In this document: piece after piece, positions 43,328 to 49,681 of the stretch
Position numbering within the stretch: the first letter of the stretch is position 1
Layout: each line of letters starts with the position of its first letter
Source: an uncultured Lentisphaerota bacterium
GTDB lineage: Bacteria; Verrucomicrobiota; Kiritimatiellia; CAIQIC01
DNA: 49,681 bases
Assembly: GCA_903912445.1 (NCBI GenBank)
Contig: CAIWHP010000180.1
Location: 1 to 49,681, forward strand
Reading direction: 5' to 3'
Notes under the pieces: generated by a model
Database searches by the model: none
Seen by the model: only the letters and a program-made list of their open reading frames with translations
What the model was told of the DNA's origin: nothing
Made by a program: the position numbers and the translations under genes

Positions 43328-43420
43328 GCGCGGGCGACCGTCTAAGAGTACACCAGCTGCTTGCGCCTTTGACGAGGCAGCTAGCTGTACGCGGCTGCAT
43401 TCAACAGGACTTTTACCCAC

Positions 43421-43438
43421 CCGGCGGAGCAAGCTCCG
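43421..43438. terminator. Short hairpin downstream of the ABC-F gene
   Basis: GGCGGAGC-AA-GCTCCGCC, a perfect 8-bp stem, 94 nt after the ABC-F stop and in the 360-bp convergent gap. No U-run follows, so the terminator role is uncertain. Confidence 0.4.
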
Positions 43439-43551
43439 CCGAACACGGCGCAAGCAGCCGAGCCGCAGGCGAGACGGGCGAAGCCGAAGGCGTAGCCAAC
43501 CTTGCGCACTCCATATCGGATAAGCTTGGCTTGTGCTGCAGGGGCCACCAA

Positions 43552-43665
43552 TTCCAAGCCTTGGAAAAAACGCTGGGATATTTTCCAAGGCTTGGAAAAC
43601 TTCGCGGCCGGCAACTCACTCGTGCGGGTGCAAACGCGGGGCGGCTTGAGCTCGCGCTTGAGGGA
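43552..43665. repeat. Palindrome pair with extended flank downstream of the FGE-like/sialidase gene
   Basis: TTCCAAGCCTTGGAA (43552-43566) and TTTTCCAAGGCTTGGAAAA (43581-43599), centres 31 bp apart. The next 65 bp (to about 43665) resemble the sequence that follows the pair at 46031-46079, including CTCACTCGTGCGG and a shared spacing of GCGGGGCG and CTTG. At the other locus this flank is the 3' end of the helicase gene. Here it is non-coding. The FGE-like/sialidase gene lies between the two copies. Confidence 0.75.
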
Positions 43666-43685
43666 CGCCGCGGCCACAACCCCAG

Positions 43686-45860
43686 CTATTTGACAACTGC
43701 GCCCATGGGCCGGTCATCGGCGTGCGGCGTCCCCTCCGTCAGCCAGGCCAGATTGAACACATAGTTGTTTCGGCTGGAATGCAAGTGGATGCGCCCGTCG
43801 GCGGCCTGGGCCATGGCAAGATATCCGTTTGGCTCGGCATGCGTGGCGTTGATGCTCTGCAGGCCACCGTCCGTACCCTCGATCATGGCTGGTAAAGCCT
43901 TGGGCAAAATCAACCGCTTTACAGGCCAGGTCTGCCCGTCGTCCCAAGAGAGCGCCGCAAAAAGCCCGTAGCCTTTAACTGTTCCACCCTTCCCATCGGA
44001 TACTTCCACCCCGTCACGTTCGCGCTCCTGCCGCATGGCTGACTTGAGATCCTTGACGGTGTTGAGGCCGACCTTCCCAATTTCTTCGGCCTTCTCCCGG
44101 AGCAGCCGGTCTGTAAAGGAACAAACCAAAATAGGGCCTTCCTTGAGCCGCTTCATGGTCATACGCTGTCCGCTGGTGACAGCGGGGAATTCGCTGATGC
44201 TATAGGTCCACGTCCTGCCCCCGTCCTGAGACAGGCTCTGCGGCGCTTTGTAATGGTACGCGATAAGCCGCTGTGTCCGGTCCACGCGTCCAAAGGCCAG
44301 CAGGTCCCCGTTGCGCAACTCCACCATCGCGGTGTGGATGCCTCCAATCGCCGTCCCTGTGCTTCCCGGGGTCTCATGCTCCTGAGCACCCAAGCGGGTG
44401 AGCAGCTTCCAGGTGTTCCCATGATCTTTGCTCTCCACAACGCCCGAAGATTCCCTGGGTCCATCCACCGTTCCCAACAACCTTCCGTCGTGGGTCTTTA
44501 TAGTGGCTTCGTTGGGCTGGCCCGCCGGAGCTTCCTGGCAGTACGGGCGGAACGGCGTCCACGTATAGCCATTGTCCGTTGACGTGCGCACAAAGGAACC
44601 TTTCGCCGTACCGGTCAGATTAAAATGATAAACCGTATTGCCATCGACAAAGATCACCGGCGCATGATCGTTCATATCCGCCGTATCGAAGAACGGTTCT
44701 GCTGGCGCCCACTCCTTGGCACCCGCCTTCAAACGGCTGCTCGCGACGGCCAACTCACAGCCCCCTTCCAACACCGTGGAGTAATAGATGGCCAGGATGT
44801 CCCCGTTCGGCATGCAGGCCACACCGGAATCATGATTGTGGGCCGAGTAGAGCGGCCCGACGGAATTGGAGGGAATGATGACGTATTTGGTCGGCCCCTC
44901 AAACAGGGGCAGCTTCGGATTATAGGCAGGATCGATATACGGCGGGACCTCCTGCGGCGCGGCAAACTCGGGCGCGGGCACAATGTTCTCGATCTGCCCC
45001 AGATCCGCTCCCGCCACCACCCGGAAGCCCGTCTGCACCGTGCGCATGCCGGGTAGCAGGGATGACCGGTTGGCCGACCGCAGCAAGCGGCCCCAGCAGG
45101 CAAACGCGCCGCCGCGGATCACTCGCGAAGCGCCAACTCTCCCCAGCGGATCCTTGGTGTCACGGGGCTTATACGGCGCGTACCAATCCAGACACCACTC
45201 CTGCGCGTTCCCATGCATGTCGTAAAGACCCCAGGCGTTCGGCTGATGTTGCTGCTCCAGCAGCGAGATCTTGTCCGTAAAGACATAGTATGGAGGAACC
45301 TGTTTCCGGTCGGGAATATAGAGATCCATCTGGAGGAGAAAGTCCGGGTTCATCGACTGATACTTGTCGGGCAGGACGTCACCATAATGGTAGCAGGTCG
45401 TCGTTCCTGCACGGCAGGCATACTCCCACTCCGCCTCGGTCGGCAAGCGGTAGTGCTTCTGCTCCTTCTCCGAAAGCCACCGACAGTAACGCATGGCGTC
45501 CTCCCAGCTCACATTCACCACGGCCGCGTCGTCTTCCTGGGAAATCTTTTTGGGCAGTCTGCGCAGGAGCCTATGCCGGGGCTCGAACAGCTCGTACTGC
45601 GCGTTGCTCACTTCCGTGGCCGAGATCGCAAACGGCTTGGTTATCTCCACCTGCCGCACCGGTAGTTCGTCCCAGTCCGCCCCTTGGTCGATTTCCACGG
45701 AACAGTGACACCGATAGTCCAGGTTCCTCTTCTCCTGCCCCATCGTGAACGTCCCGGCGGGAACCGGGACCATGGTCAGCCCGACCGAATTCCCGGCCCG
45801 CACACTGGCGCTGCCGAGCGCGACAAGCAAACAGATCAATAGGTTGATTTTCTGCTTCAC
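43686..45860 (-). CDS. Exported fusion of FGE-like and sialidase-like domains
   Basis: 724 residues from a GTG at 45860; a signal peptide (1-22) begins there. Residues 27-285 form an FGE/SUMF1 domain: MVPVPAGTFTMGQE, ATEVSNAQYELF, RLPTEAEWEYACRAG and GLYDMHGNAQEWCLDW. In true formylglycine-generating enzymes, the segment after RGG has two cysteines four residues apart. Here it is RGGAFACWGRLLRSANR, with Cys255 but Leu260 in place of the second, so sulfatase activation is unlikely. The rest (about 320-724) is a sialidase-like propeller with Asp boxes (STDNGYTWTPF, SKDHGNTWKLL, SQDGGRTWTYS, SWDDGQTWPVK). Sialidase or other glycosidase activity is possible but unproven. Upstream lies a palindrome pair; downstream lies a second pair with a similar flank. 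Confidence 0.86.
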   Translation of the reverse strand: MKQKINLLICLLVALGSASVRAGNSVGLTMVPVPAGTFTMGQEKRNLDYRCHCSVEIDQGADWDELPVRQVEITKPFAISATEVSNAQYELFEPRHRLLRRLPKKISQEDDAAVVNVSWEDAMRYCRWLSEKEQKHYRLPTEAEWEYACRAGTTTCYHYGDVLPDKYQSMNPDFLLQMDLYIPDRKQVPPYYVFTDKISLLEQQHQPNAWGLYDMHGNAQEWCLDWYAPYKPRDTKDPLGRVGASRVIRGGAFACWGRLLRSANRSSLLPGMRTVQTGFRVVAGADLGQIENIVPAPEFAAPQEVPPYIDPAYNPKLPLFEGPTKYVIIPSNSVGPLYSAHNHDSGVACMPNGDILAIYYSTVLEGGCELAVASSRLKAGAKEWAPAEPFFDTADMNDHAPVIFVDGNTVYHFNLTGTAKGSFVRTSTDNGYTWTPFRPYCQEAPAGQPNEATIKTHDGRLLGTVDGPRESSGVVESKDHGNTWKLLTRLGAQEHETPGSTGTAIGGIHTAMVELRNGDLLAFGRVDRTQRLIAYHYKAPQSLSQDGGRTWTYSISEFPAVTSGQRMTMKRLKEGPILVCSFTDRLLREKAEEIGKVGLNTVKDLKSAMRQERERDGVEVSDGKGGTVKGYGLFAALSWDDGQTWPVKRLILPKALPAMIEGTDGGLQSINATHAEPNGYLAMAQAADGRIHLHSSRNNYVFNLAWLTEGTPHADDRPMGAVVK

Positions 45861-46030
45861 GGATAGGCCTTTCTATTTTGGTCGCCCTTCGCGGCGGCCC
45901 ACAGACGCCAAGCTGCCACCACGCCAAGATCTGCATGCGACAGAGGACGCTGGCTGCACGGTTTGCCTCGTCGTGCTCACGGGTGGTTTTTCCGGCATTA
46001 GTCCAATAAGAGCCCTCGGATTGCGGGCAC

Positions 46031-46079
46031 TTTTCCAAGCCTTGGAAAAAATGCTGATTTACTTTCCAAGGCCTGGAAA
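46031..46079 (-). repeat. Palindrome pair between the helicase and FGE-like/sialidase genes
   Basis: TTTTCCAAGCCTTGGAAAA (46031-46049) and TTTCCAAGGCCTGGAAA (46063-46079, one mismatch), centres 31 bp apart. It begins 18 bp from the helicase stop and lies about 170 bp upstream of the FGE-like/sialidase start on the same strand. Confidence 0.85.
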
Positions 46080-46096
46080 ATTGCGTGACCGGCGGC

Positions 46097-47995
46097 TCAC
46101 TCGTGCGGATGCGCGGCGCGGGGCGCCTTGTGCTCGTGCTTGCGCGGCGCGTACTCGGGCTGGGCCGTCTTCGGTTCGTGCTTGTGCGGCGCATGCGGCG
46201 CGTGCGCGGCATGCGGCCCGGTCCGGGGCGGATGGGCGGGGCGGGTATCGCCCCCGTGGGAGAAGCCGCTCACCGGCACCACTTGCACGGGGCGGCCATC
46301 GACCTCGCGCTGGTTCAGCTCCGGCACCAGCGCGCGCGCGTCGCGCTCGTACATCTCGAAGACGCTGACCGATTCCATGACCTTGATCCGGCCGAGGCGC
46401 AGCATCGGACCGGGGGTGGCGCGGTTGATCAACGAAATCAGGCCCGCCGGCGTCATCCCGTTGCGATGGCCGAAATTGATCTGCAGGCGCACCGCTTCGC
46501 CGGGCGGCTGCGCGGACTCCGGCGCCTCCCGCTCGCGGCGCGGGCTCCGCTCGGGGCGCTCGCTCCGCTCCGACGCATGCGCGGCGCGGCTGGGCGGGGC
46601 GGACCGTTCGTACCGGTCGCCCCGTTCATAGGACTGCGCGCCTTGGCTGGAGGGCCGGTGCTGCGTCCGGGCATTCAGGTCCGGCGCGTTCTTGTAGTAA
46701 TCGAGGGTGCGGCCGAATTCCATCAGCATGAGCCGGCGGAGCATATCCTCGCGCGTCAGGTCCGCCAGCGCCGCGTTGATCGTCGGCATGAACGGCTCCA
46801 GCCGGCGGTCGTCCGCCGGGAGCTGCTTGATGCGTTCCAGCACGGTGGCGAGCTGCTTCTGGCACACGTCGCGCGCCGAGGGCACTTCCTTGTGCTCGAA
46901 CCGCTGCTTGATGATCCGCTCGATGATGCCCAGCCGGTAGGTCTCGTGCATGTGCACGATGGCGATCGAGATGCCGGTCTTGCCCGCGCGGCCCGTGCGC
47001 CCGCTGCGGTGCGTATAGTGGTTGGCCACATCGGGCAGGTTGTAGTTGATCACGTGCGTCAGGTCGTTGACGTCCAGCCCACGCGCCGCCACATCGGTGG
47101 CCACGAGCAGCTGCAGCTTGCGGTCGCGGAAGGCCTGCATCACGCGGTCGCGCTGCGGCTGCGACAGCTCGCCGTGCAGGGTGTCGGCATTGTAGCCGTC
47201 GGCCATCAGCTGGCTGGCGACGTCCTGCGTCTCGATGCGCGTCCGGCAGAAGACGATGGCATAGATGTCGGTGCCGTAATAATCGAGGAGTCGCTTGAGC
47301 GTGGCGTAGCGGTCCCGCGCGTGCACGATGTAGCACTCGTGGCTGATCCGCTCCGCGCCGGCATTGCGCTGGCCGACCTGGATTTCCTCGGGCTTCTCCA
47401 TGTACTTGCTGGCGATCACCGCGACCGACTTTGGCATCGTCGCGGAAAACAGCAGCGTCCGGGCGGCCTCCGGCACTTCCTTCAGGATCGTTTCCAGCTC
47501 CTCCTGGAAGCCCATGTTCAGCATTTCGTCGGCTTCGTCGAGCACGACGCGCCGCACCCCGGCGAGCTTGGCGGCCCCGCGCCGCAACAGATCGTTCAGC
47601 CGGCCCGGCGTGGCCACGATGATGTGTACGCCGCGCCGCAGCGCCCGCATCTGCGTGTCGATGCCCGCGCCGCCATAGACGGCGACCACGCGGACGCCGG
47701 GCGTGTATTTCGAGAAGCGGGCCAGGTCCTTGGCAATCTGGAGGCACAGCTCACGCGTCGGGCAGAGCACCAAGGCCTGCGTCACCGAGCTGGCAGCGTC
47801 GGTCAACTGGAGCAGCGGCAGGCCGAACGCGGCCGTCTTACCCGTGCCCGTCTGCGCCAGCGCCACCATATCGCGCTCGCCCTGCAGCAGGCGCGGGATC
47901 ACCTGCGCCTGCACGGGGGTCGGCGTCTCGAAGCCGAGCTCCGTGATCGCCTTCAGCAGCGTGGGGGCCAAACCTAATCCTTCGAATTCAGACAT
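46097..47995 (-). CDS. deaD: DEAD-box RNA helicase (DeaD/CsdA-like)
   Basis: 632 residues with AAAGG before the ATG. It carries the full set of helicase motifs: ETPTPVQAQVIP (Q motif), AQTGTGKT (47-54), PTREL, TPGRL, DEAD (153-156), SAT (184-186), VFCRT, ATDVAARGLDV and HRSGRTGRAG. A DbpA-type RNA-binding domain follows a basic, Arg/Ser-rich linker (about 435-500), with LQINFGHRNGMTPAGLISLIN and VMESVSVFEMYE. The C-terminal tail is rich in His, Ala and Pro (PHAAHAPHAPHKHEPK and more, ending HPHE), which is not usual for DeaD. It would unwind structured RNA, for example in ribosome assembly or cold adaptation. The last codons and stop fall in sequence similar to the flank of another palindrome element. 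Confidence 0.95.
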   Translation of the reverse strand: MSEFEGLGLAPTLLKAITELGFETPTPVQAQVIPRLLQGERDMVALAQTGTGKTAAFGLPLLQLTDAASSVTQALVLCPTRELCLQIAKDLARFSKYTPGVRVVAVYGGAGIDTQMRALRRGVHIIVATPGRLNDLLRRGAAKLAGVRRVVLDEADEMLNMGFQEELETILKEVPEAARTLLFSATMPKSVAVIASKYMEKPEEIQVGQRNAGAERISHECYIVHARDRYATLKRLLDYYGTDIYAIVFCRTRIETQDVASQLMADGYNADTLHGELSQPQRDRVMQAFRDRKLQLLVATDVAARGLDVNDLTHVINYNLPDVANHYTHRSGRTGRAGKTGISIAIVHMHETYRLGIIERIIKQRFEHKEVPSARDVCQKQLATVLERIKQLPADDRRLEPFMPTINAALADLTREDMLRRLMLMEFGRTLDYYKNAPDLNARTQHRPSSQGAQSYERGDRYERSAPPSRAAHASERSERPERSPRREREAPESAQPPGEAVRLQINFGHRNGMTPAGLISLINRATPGPMLRLGRIKVMESVSVFEMYERDARALVPELNQREVDGRPVQVVPVSGFSHGGDTRPAHPPRTGPHAAHAPHAPHKHEPKTAQPEYAPRKHEHKAPRAAHPHE

Positions 47996-48066
47996 ATTGA
48001 AACCTTTCTACGGCGAGGATGGACCCCAAAGCCGCCATAATCAAGCCCGGATTCAGGCGGGGGCTG

Positions 48067-48933
48067 TCATCCGACCTGGAAAGAACGCATGGAAATGGAA
48101 CCCAACGCGACCTTTTCGGCGAAGAATTTCAGCGGTTCCGCCGGCCCGCGTAGCGCCAGCGCGTAGAGCAGCGGCAGGTAATGCTCGTTGGTCGGGATGG
48201 CGCGCAGCGTTTCCGGGCCGAGCTTGGCATAGTCCATCAGCGCGGCGTGGTCGCGCGCCTCGATCAGCGCCGCGAGCTTGCGGTCGAACGCCTCGGCCCA
48301 GTCGAACCCGCGGTCGCCCCACTCCAGCAGGCGGAGGTTGTGCACAATATTGCCGCTGCACAGCACGAGCACCCCTTCCGCCCGCAAGGCCGCCAGCTTG
48401 CCGCCCAGCGCGTAATGCTCCGCGGGCGCGAGCCGCCGGTTCAGGCTTAGCTGGACCACGGGCACCTCCGCCTTCGGGAACATCCGCACCAGCACTGACC
48501 ATGTTCCGTGATCGAGCCCCCACGCTTGGTCGAGCGTCACCACCTCAGCGCCCAGCAAAGCGCGGACACGGCGCGCCAGTTCGGGCGCACCGGGCGCGGG
48601 GTATTGCACCGCGAACAGTTCCGGCGGAAAGCCGTAGAAATCGTGGATCGTGCGTGGCTTCGGCAGCGCCGTCACCTGCGCGCCCTCGCTCTCCCAGTGG
48701 GCGGAGATGGCCAAGATCAGCTTGGGCGGCGGCAGCTTTTTCCCGACAGCGGCCCACTCACGGCTGAACTCGTTGTCCTCGATCGCGTTCATCGGATTGC
48801 CGTGCCCGACGAACAAGACCGGCATCAAGGCTGGTGGATGCTGCCCTGCGGCATGGCTGGTGTTCATCATGTTCCCCACCGTCAGGCCGACGAGGCCCAG
48901 ACCGGTTTGATGTAAAAACGTCCTGCGTTGCAC
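48067..48933 (-). CDS. ygiD: Extradiol ring-cleavage dioxygenase, DODA/YgiD type
   Basis: 288 residues from a GTG at 48933. That start gives a twin-arginine-like N-terminus (MQRRTFLHQTGLGLVGLTVG); a start at residue 22 would lose it. The class III extradiol fold is shown by VLFVGHGNPMNAIEDN (His44), ILAISAHWES (His78), GLDHGTWSVL (about 138-147) and IPTNEHYLPLLYAL (about 245-258). The two early His residues and the later His fit the metal site of YgiD-like 4,5-DOPA dioxygenases. The exported form is unusual, as characterised members are cytoplasmic. The natural substrate is unknown. It is read in the same direction as the helicase gene, 71 nt upstream of the helicase stop side, without obvious functional links. 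Confidence 0.85.
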   Translation of the reverse strand: MQRRTFLHQTGLGLVGLTVGNMMNTSHAAGQHPPALMPVLFVGHGNPMNAIEDNEFSREWAAVGKKLPPPKLILAISAHWESEGAQVTALPKPRTIHDFYGFPPELFAVQYPAPGAPELARRVRALLGAEVVTLDQAWGLDHGTWSVLVRMFPKAEVPVVQLSLNRRLAPAEHYALGGKLAALRAEGVLVLCSGNIVHNLRLLEWGDRGFDWAEAFDRKLAALIEARDHAALMDYAKLGPETLRAIPTNEHYLPLLYALALRGPAEPLKFFAEKVALGSISMRSFQVG

Positions 48934-49140
48934 GGCGGAGCTTACGGCACCGGCGCCACACCCGCAAGCCAGCCAGCCCCCTTGGTGGGGAGCTTGCGAA
49001 GATCATGTCGGGCGCGAAGCCCTGTGGCCGCATGGTTTGAGCGGGTGGGGTTCGCGGGGCTGGACTGCCCGCAAGGTTTCTGCCGTTCTTTCCACGCAGT
49101 CAAGGGGTGCGTATCATGGCGCGGGGTCTGGGCGGTGGGG
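48934..49140. other. Intergenic gap without recognised features
   Basis: 207 bp between the dioxygenase start and the nadA stop. No gene or clear hairpin is seen apart from weak GC-rich inverted pieces near 49050 (GGGGCTGGACTGCCC). Confidence 0.4.
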
Positions 49141-49681
49141 TTAGACCTTCGCGTAGCCGGCGGTGCCGCCGCGAATGGCGATCATCCGGCTGACGGCACG
49201 ATGGGCGCGCACGCGGATTTCCTCGGGCACCTCGATCACATAGCGCATCAGCTTGAGCGCCTGCAGGGTGTCGAACATCGTGATCTCGTTCATGTGCGGG
49301 CAGCGGAGGGAGCACATGCGGACCATCTCCTTCTCCGGGTTCTCCGCCATGATGTTATCCGCCATGCTGCACTCGGTCAGGAGCAGGAAGCGCGGTGCCT
49401 GCGATTCCTTGACAAAGCGCACCATCGCCATCGTGCTGCCCGTCAAGTCCGCGGCCGCCGTGACCTCCGGCGTGCACTCGGGATGGGCGAGCACCTGGAC
49501 GCCGGGGAAATGGGCACGGGCGCGCGTCACATCGTCCACAGTGAACCGCTCGTGCACCTCGCAGCGGGCCTTCCAGCCGATCAGGCACGGCCGCTGGAGC
49601 TGCGCCGGCGTCAGGTCCGGCGTCGGCAGGTGGAAGGTGCGGCCCGTCTCCCGCGCCACGTTGCGGCCGAGATATTCATCG
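49141..49681 (-). CDS. nadA: Quinolinate synthase, N-terminus outside window
   Basis: About 180 C-terminal residues are visible; the frame enters from the right edge with DEYLGRNVARETGR. NadA hallmarks are FTVDDVTRARAHFPGVQVLAHPEC (Cys of the 4Fe-4S cluster), DLTGSTMAMVRFV, LLLTECSMADNIMAENP and MVRMCSLRCPHMNEIT (another cluster Cys), ending with a typical helix (EIRVRAHRAVSRMIAI). The third cluster Cys is expected in the missing N-terminal half. The enzyme condenses iminoaspartate with dihydroxyacetone phosphate to quinolinate, the first committed precursor of NAD. No nadB or nadC is in the window. Confidence 0.95.
   Translation of the reverse strand, partial: DEYLGRNVARETGRTFHLPTPDLTPAQLQRPCLIGWKARCEVHERFTVDDVTRARAHFPGVQVLAHPECTPEVTAAADLTGSTMAMVRFVKESQAPRFLLLTECSMADNIMAENPEKEMVRMCSLRCPHMNEITMFDTLQALKLMRYVIEVPEEIRVRAHRAVSRMIAIRGGTAGYAKV

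Noticed and set aside
41504-43588. 694-codon minus-strand frame opposite the ABC-F gene
   Set aside because: No domain, antisense to both Walker motifs; GC-rich shadow.
46085-47977. 630-codon plus-strand frame opposite the helicase
   Set aside because: Antisense shadow; all helicase motifs are on the minus strand.

Overview
The window is GC-rich bacterial chromosome. Its gene content points to the PVC superphylum, most likely Kiritimatiellota or a related Verrucomicrobiota/Lentisphaerota lineage. This is inferred from the dense run of secreted sulfatases and glycoside hydrolases, a DUF4838 protein, a DUF5009 acyltransferase, dispersed TTCCAAGNCTTGGAA palindromes, and the GAACATCGAAC-type repeats that I associate with these groups. 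No rRNA, tRNA, CRISPR array or intact insertion sequence was seen.

Region 1 (1-20250) is a polysaccharide-utilisation region, mostly on the minus strand. In transcription order it holds a GH78-type rhamnosidase; then a GH29-type fucosidase, an agarase-like hydrolase and two sulfatases, tightly packed with two ATGA overlaps; then a 1112-residue sulfatase fusion followed by a clan GH-A hydrolase cut by the window edge. To the right lie a DUF5009/HGSNAT-like membrane acyltransferase, a GH95 fucosidase with an inserted discoidin-like domain, and a divergent DUF4838 protein. Together they suggest breakdown of a sulfated, fucose- and rhamnose-containing polysaccharide, desulfated outside the cytoplasm. 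No SusC/SusD pair is present.

Region 2 (20250-32700) is mixed. It has two oligopeptide-type ABC permeases without ATPase or binding protein, one of them with a large extracytoplasmic insertion. It also has a Tat-exported Rieske protein, an aldo/keto reductase, a small exported protein, a SAM methyltransferase, a Gfo/Idh/MocA oxidoreductase, a GH51 arabinofuranosidase, a second agarase-like enzyme and a two-domain retropepsin-like protein.

Region 3 (32683-38740) is a cobalamin module. cobT and cobS are read leftward behind a cobalamin riboswitch with a clear intrinsic terminator. A methionine synthase split into two genes is read rightward and followed, 2 nt later, by a rubredoxin gene.

Region 4 (38800-49681) holds a predicted zinc metalloprotease, a 2-kb gene-poor stretch with a deletion-derived PAS pseudogene, an ABC-F ATPase, an FGE-like/sialidase-like fusion, a DeaD-type helicase, an extradiol dioxygenase and the 3' part of nadA.

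The most unusual feature is a dispersed element of two palindromes whose centres lie 31-32 bp apart, about three helical turns. Copies sit mainly just upstream of genes. One copy, with a spacer resembling that of a promoter copy, lies in frame inside the GH51 coding sequence, and a single palindrome lies inside a permease gene. Three unrelated secreted enzymes also share a similar 5' leader and signal peptide, which suggests modular exchange of gene starts. Two copies may place TTGGAA as a -35 box ahead of leaderless-type starts.
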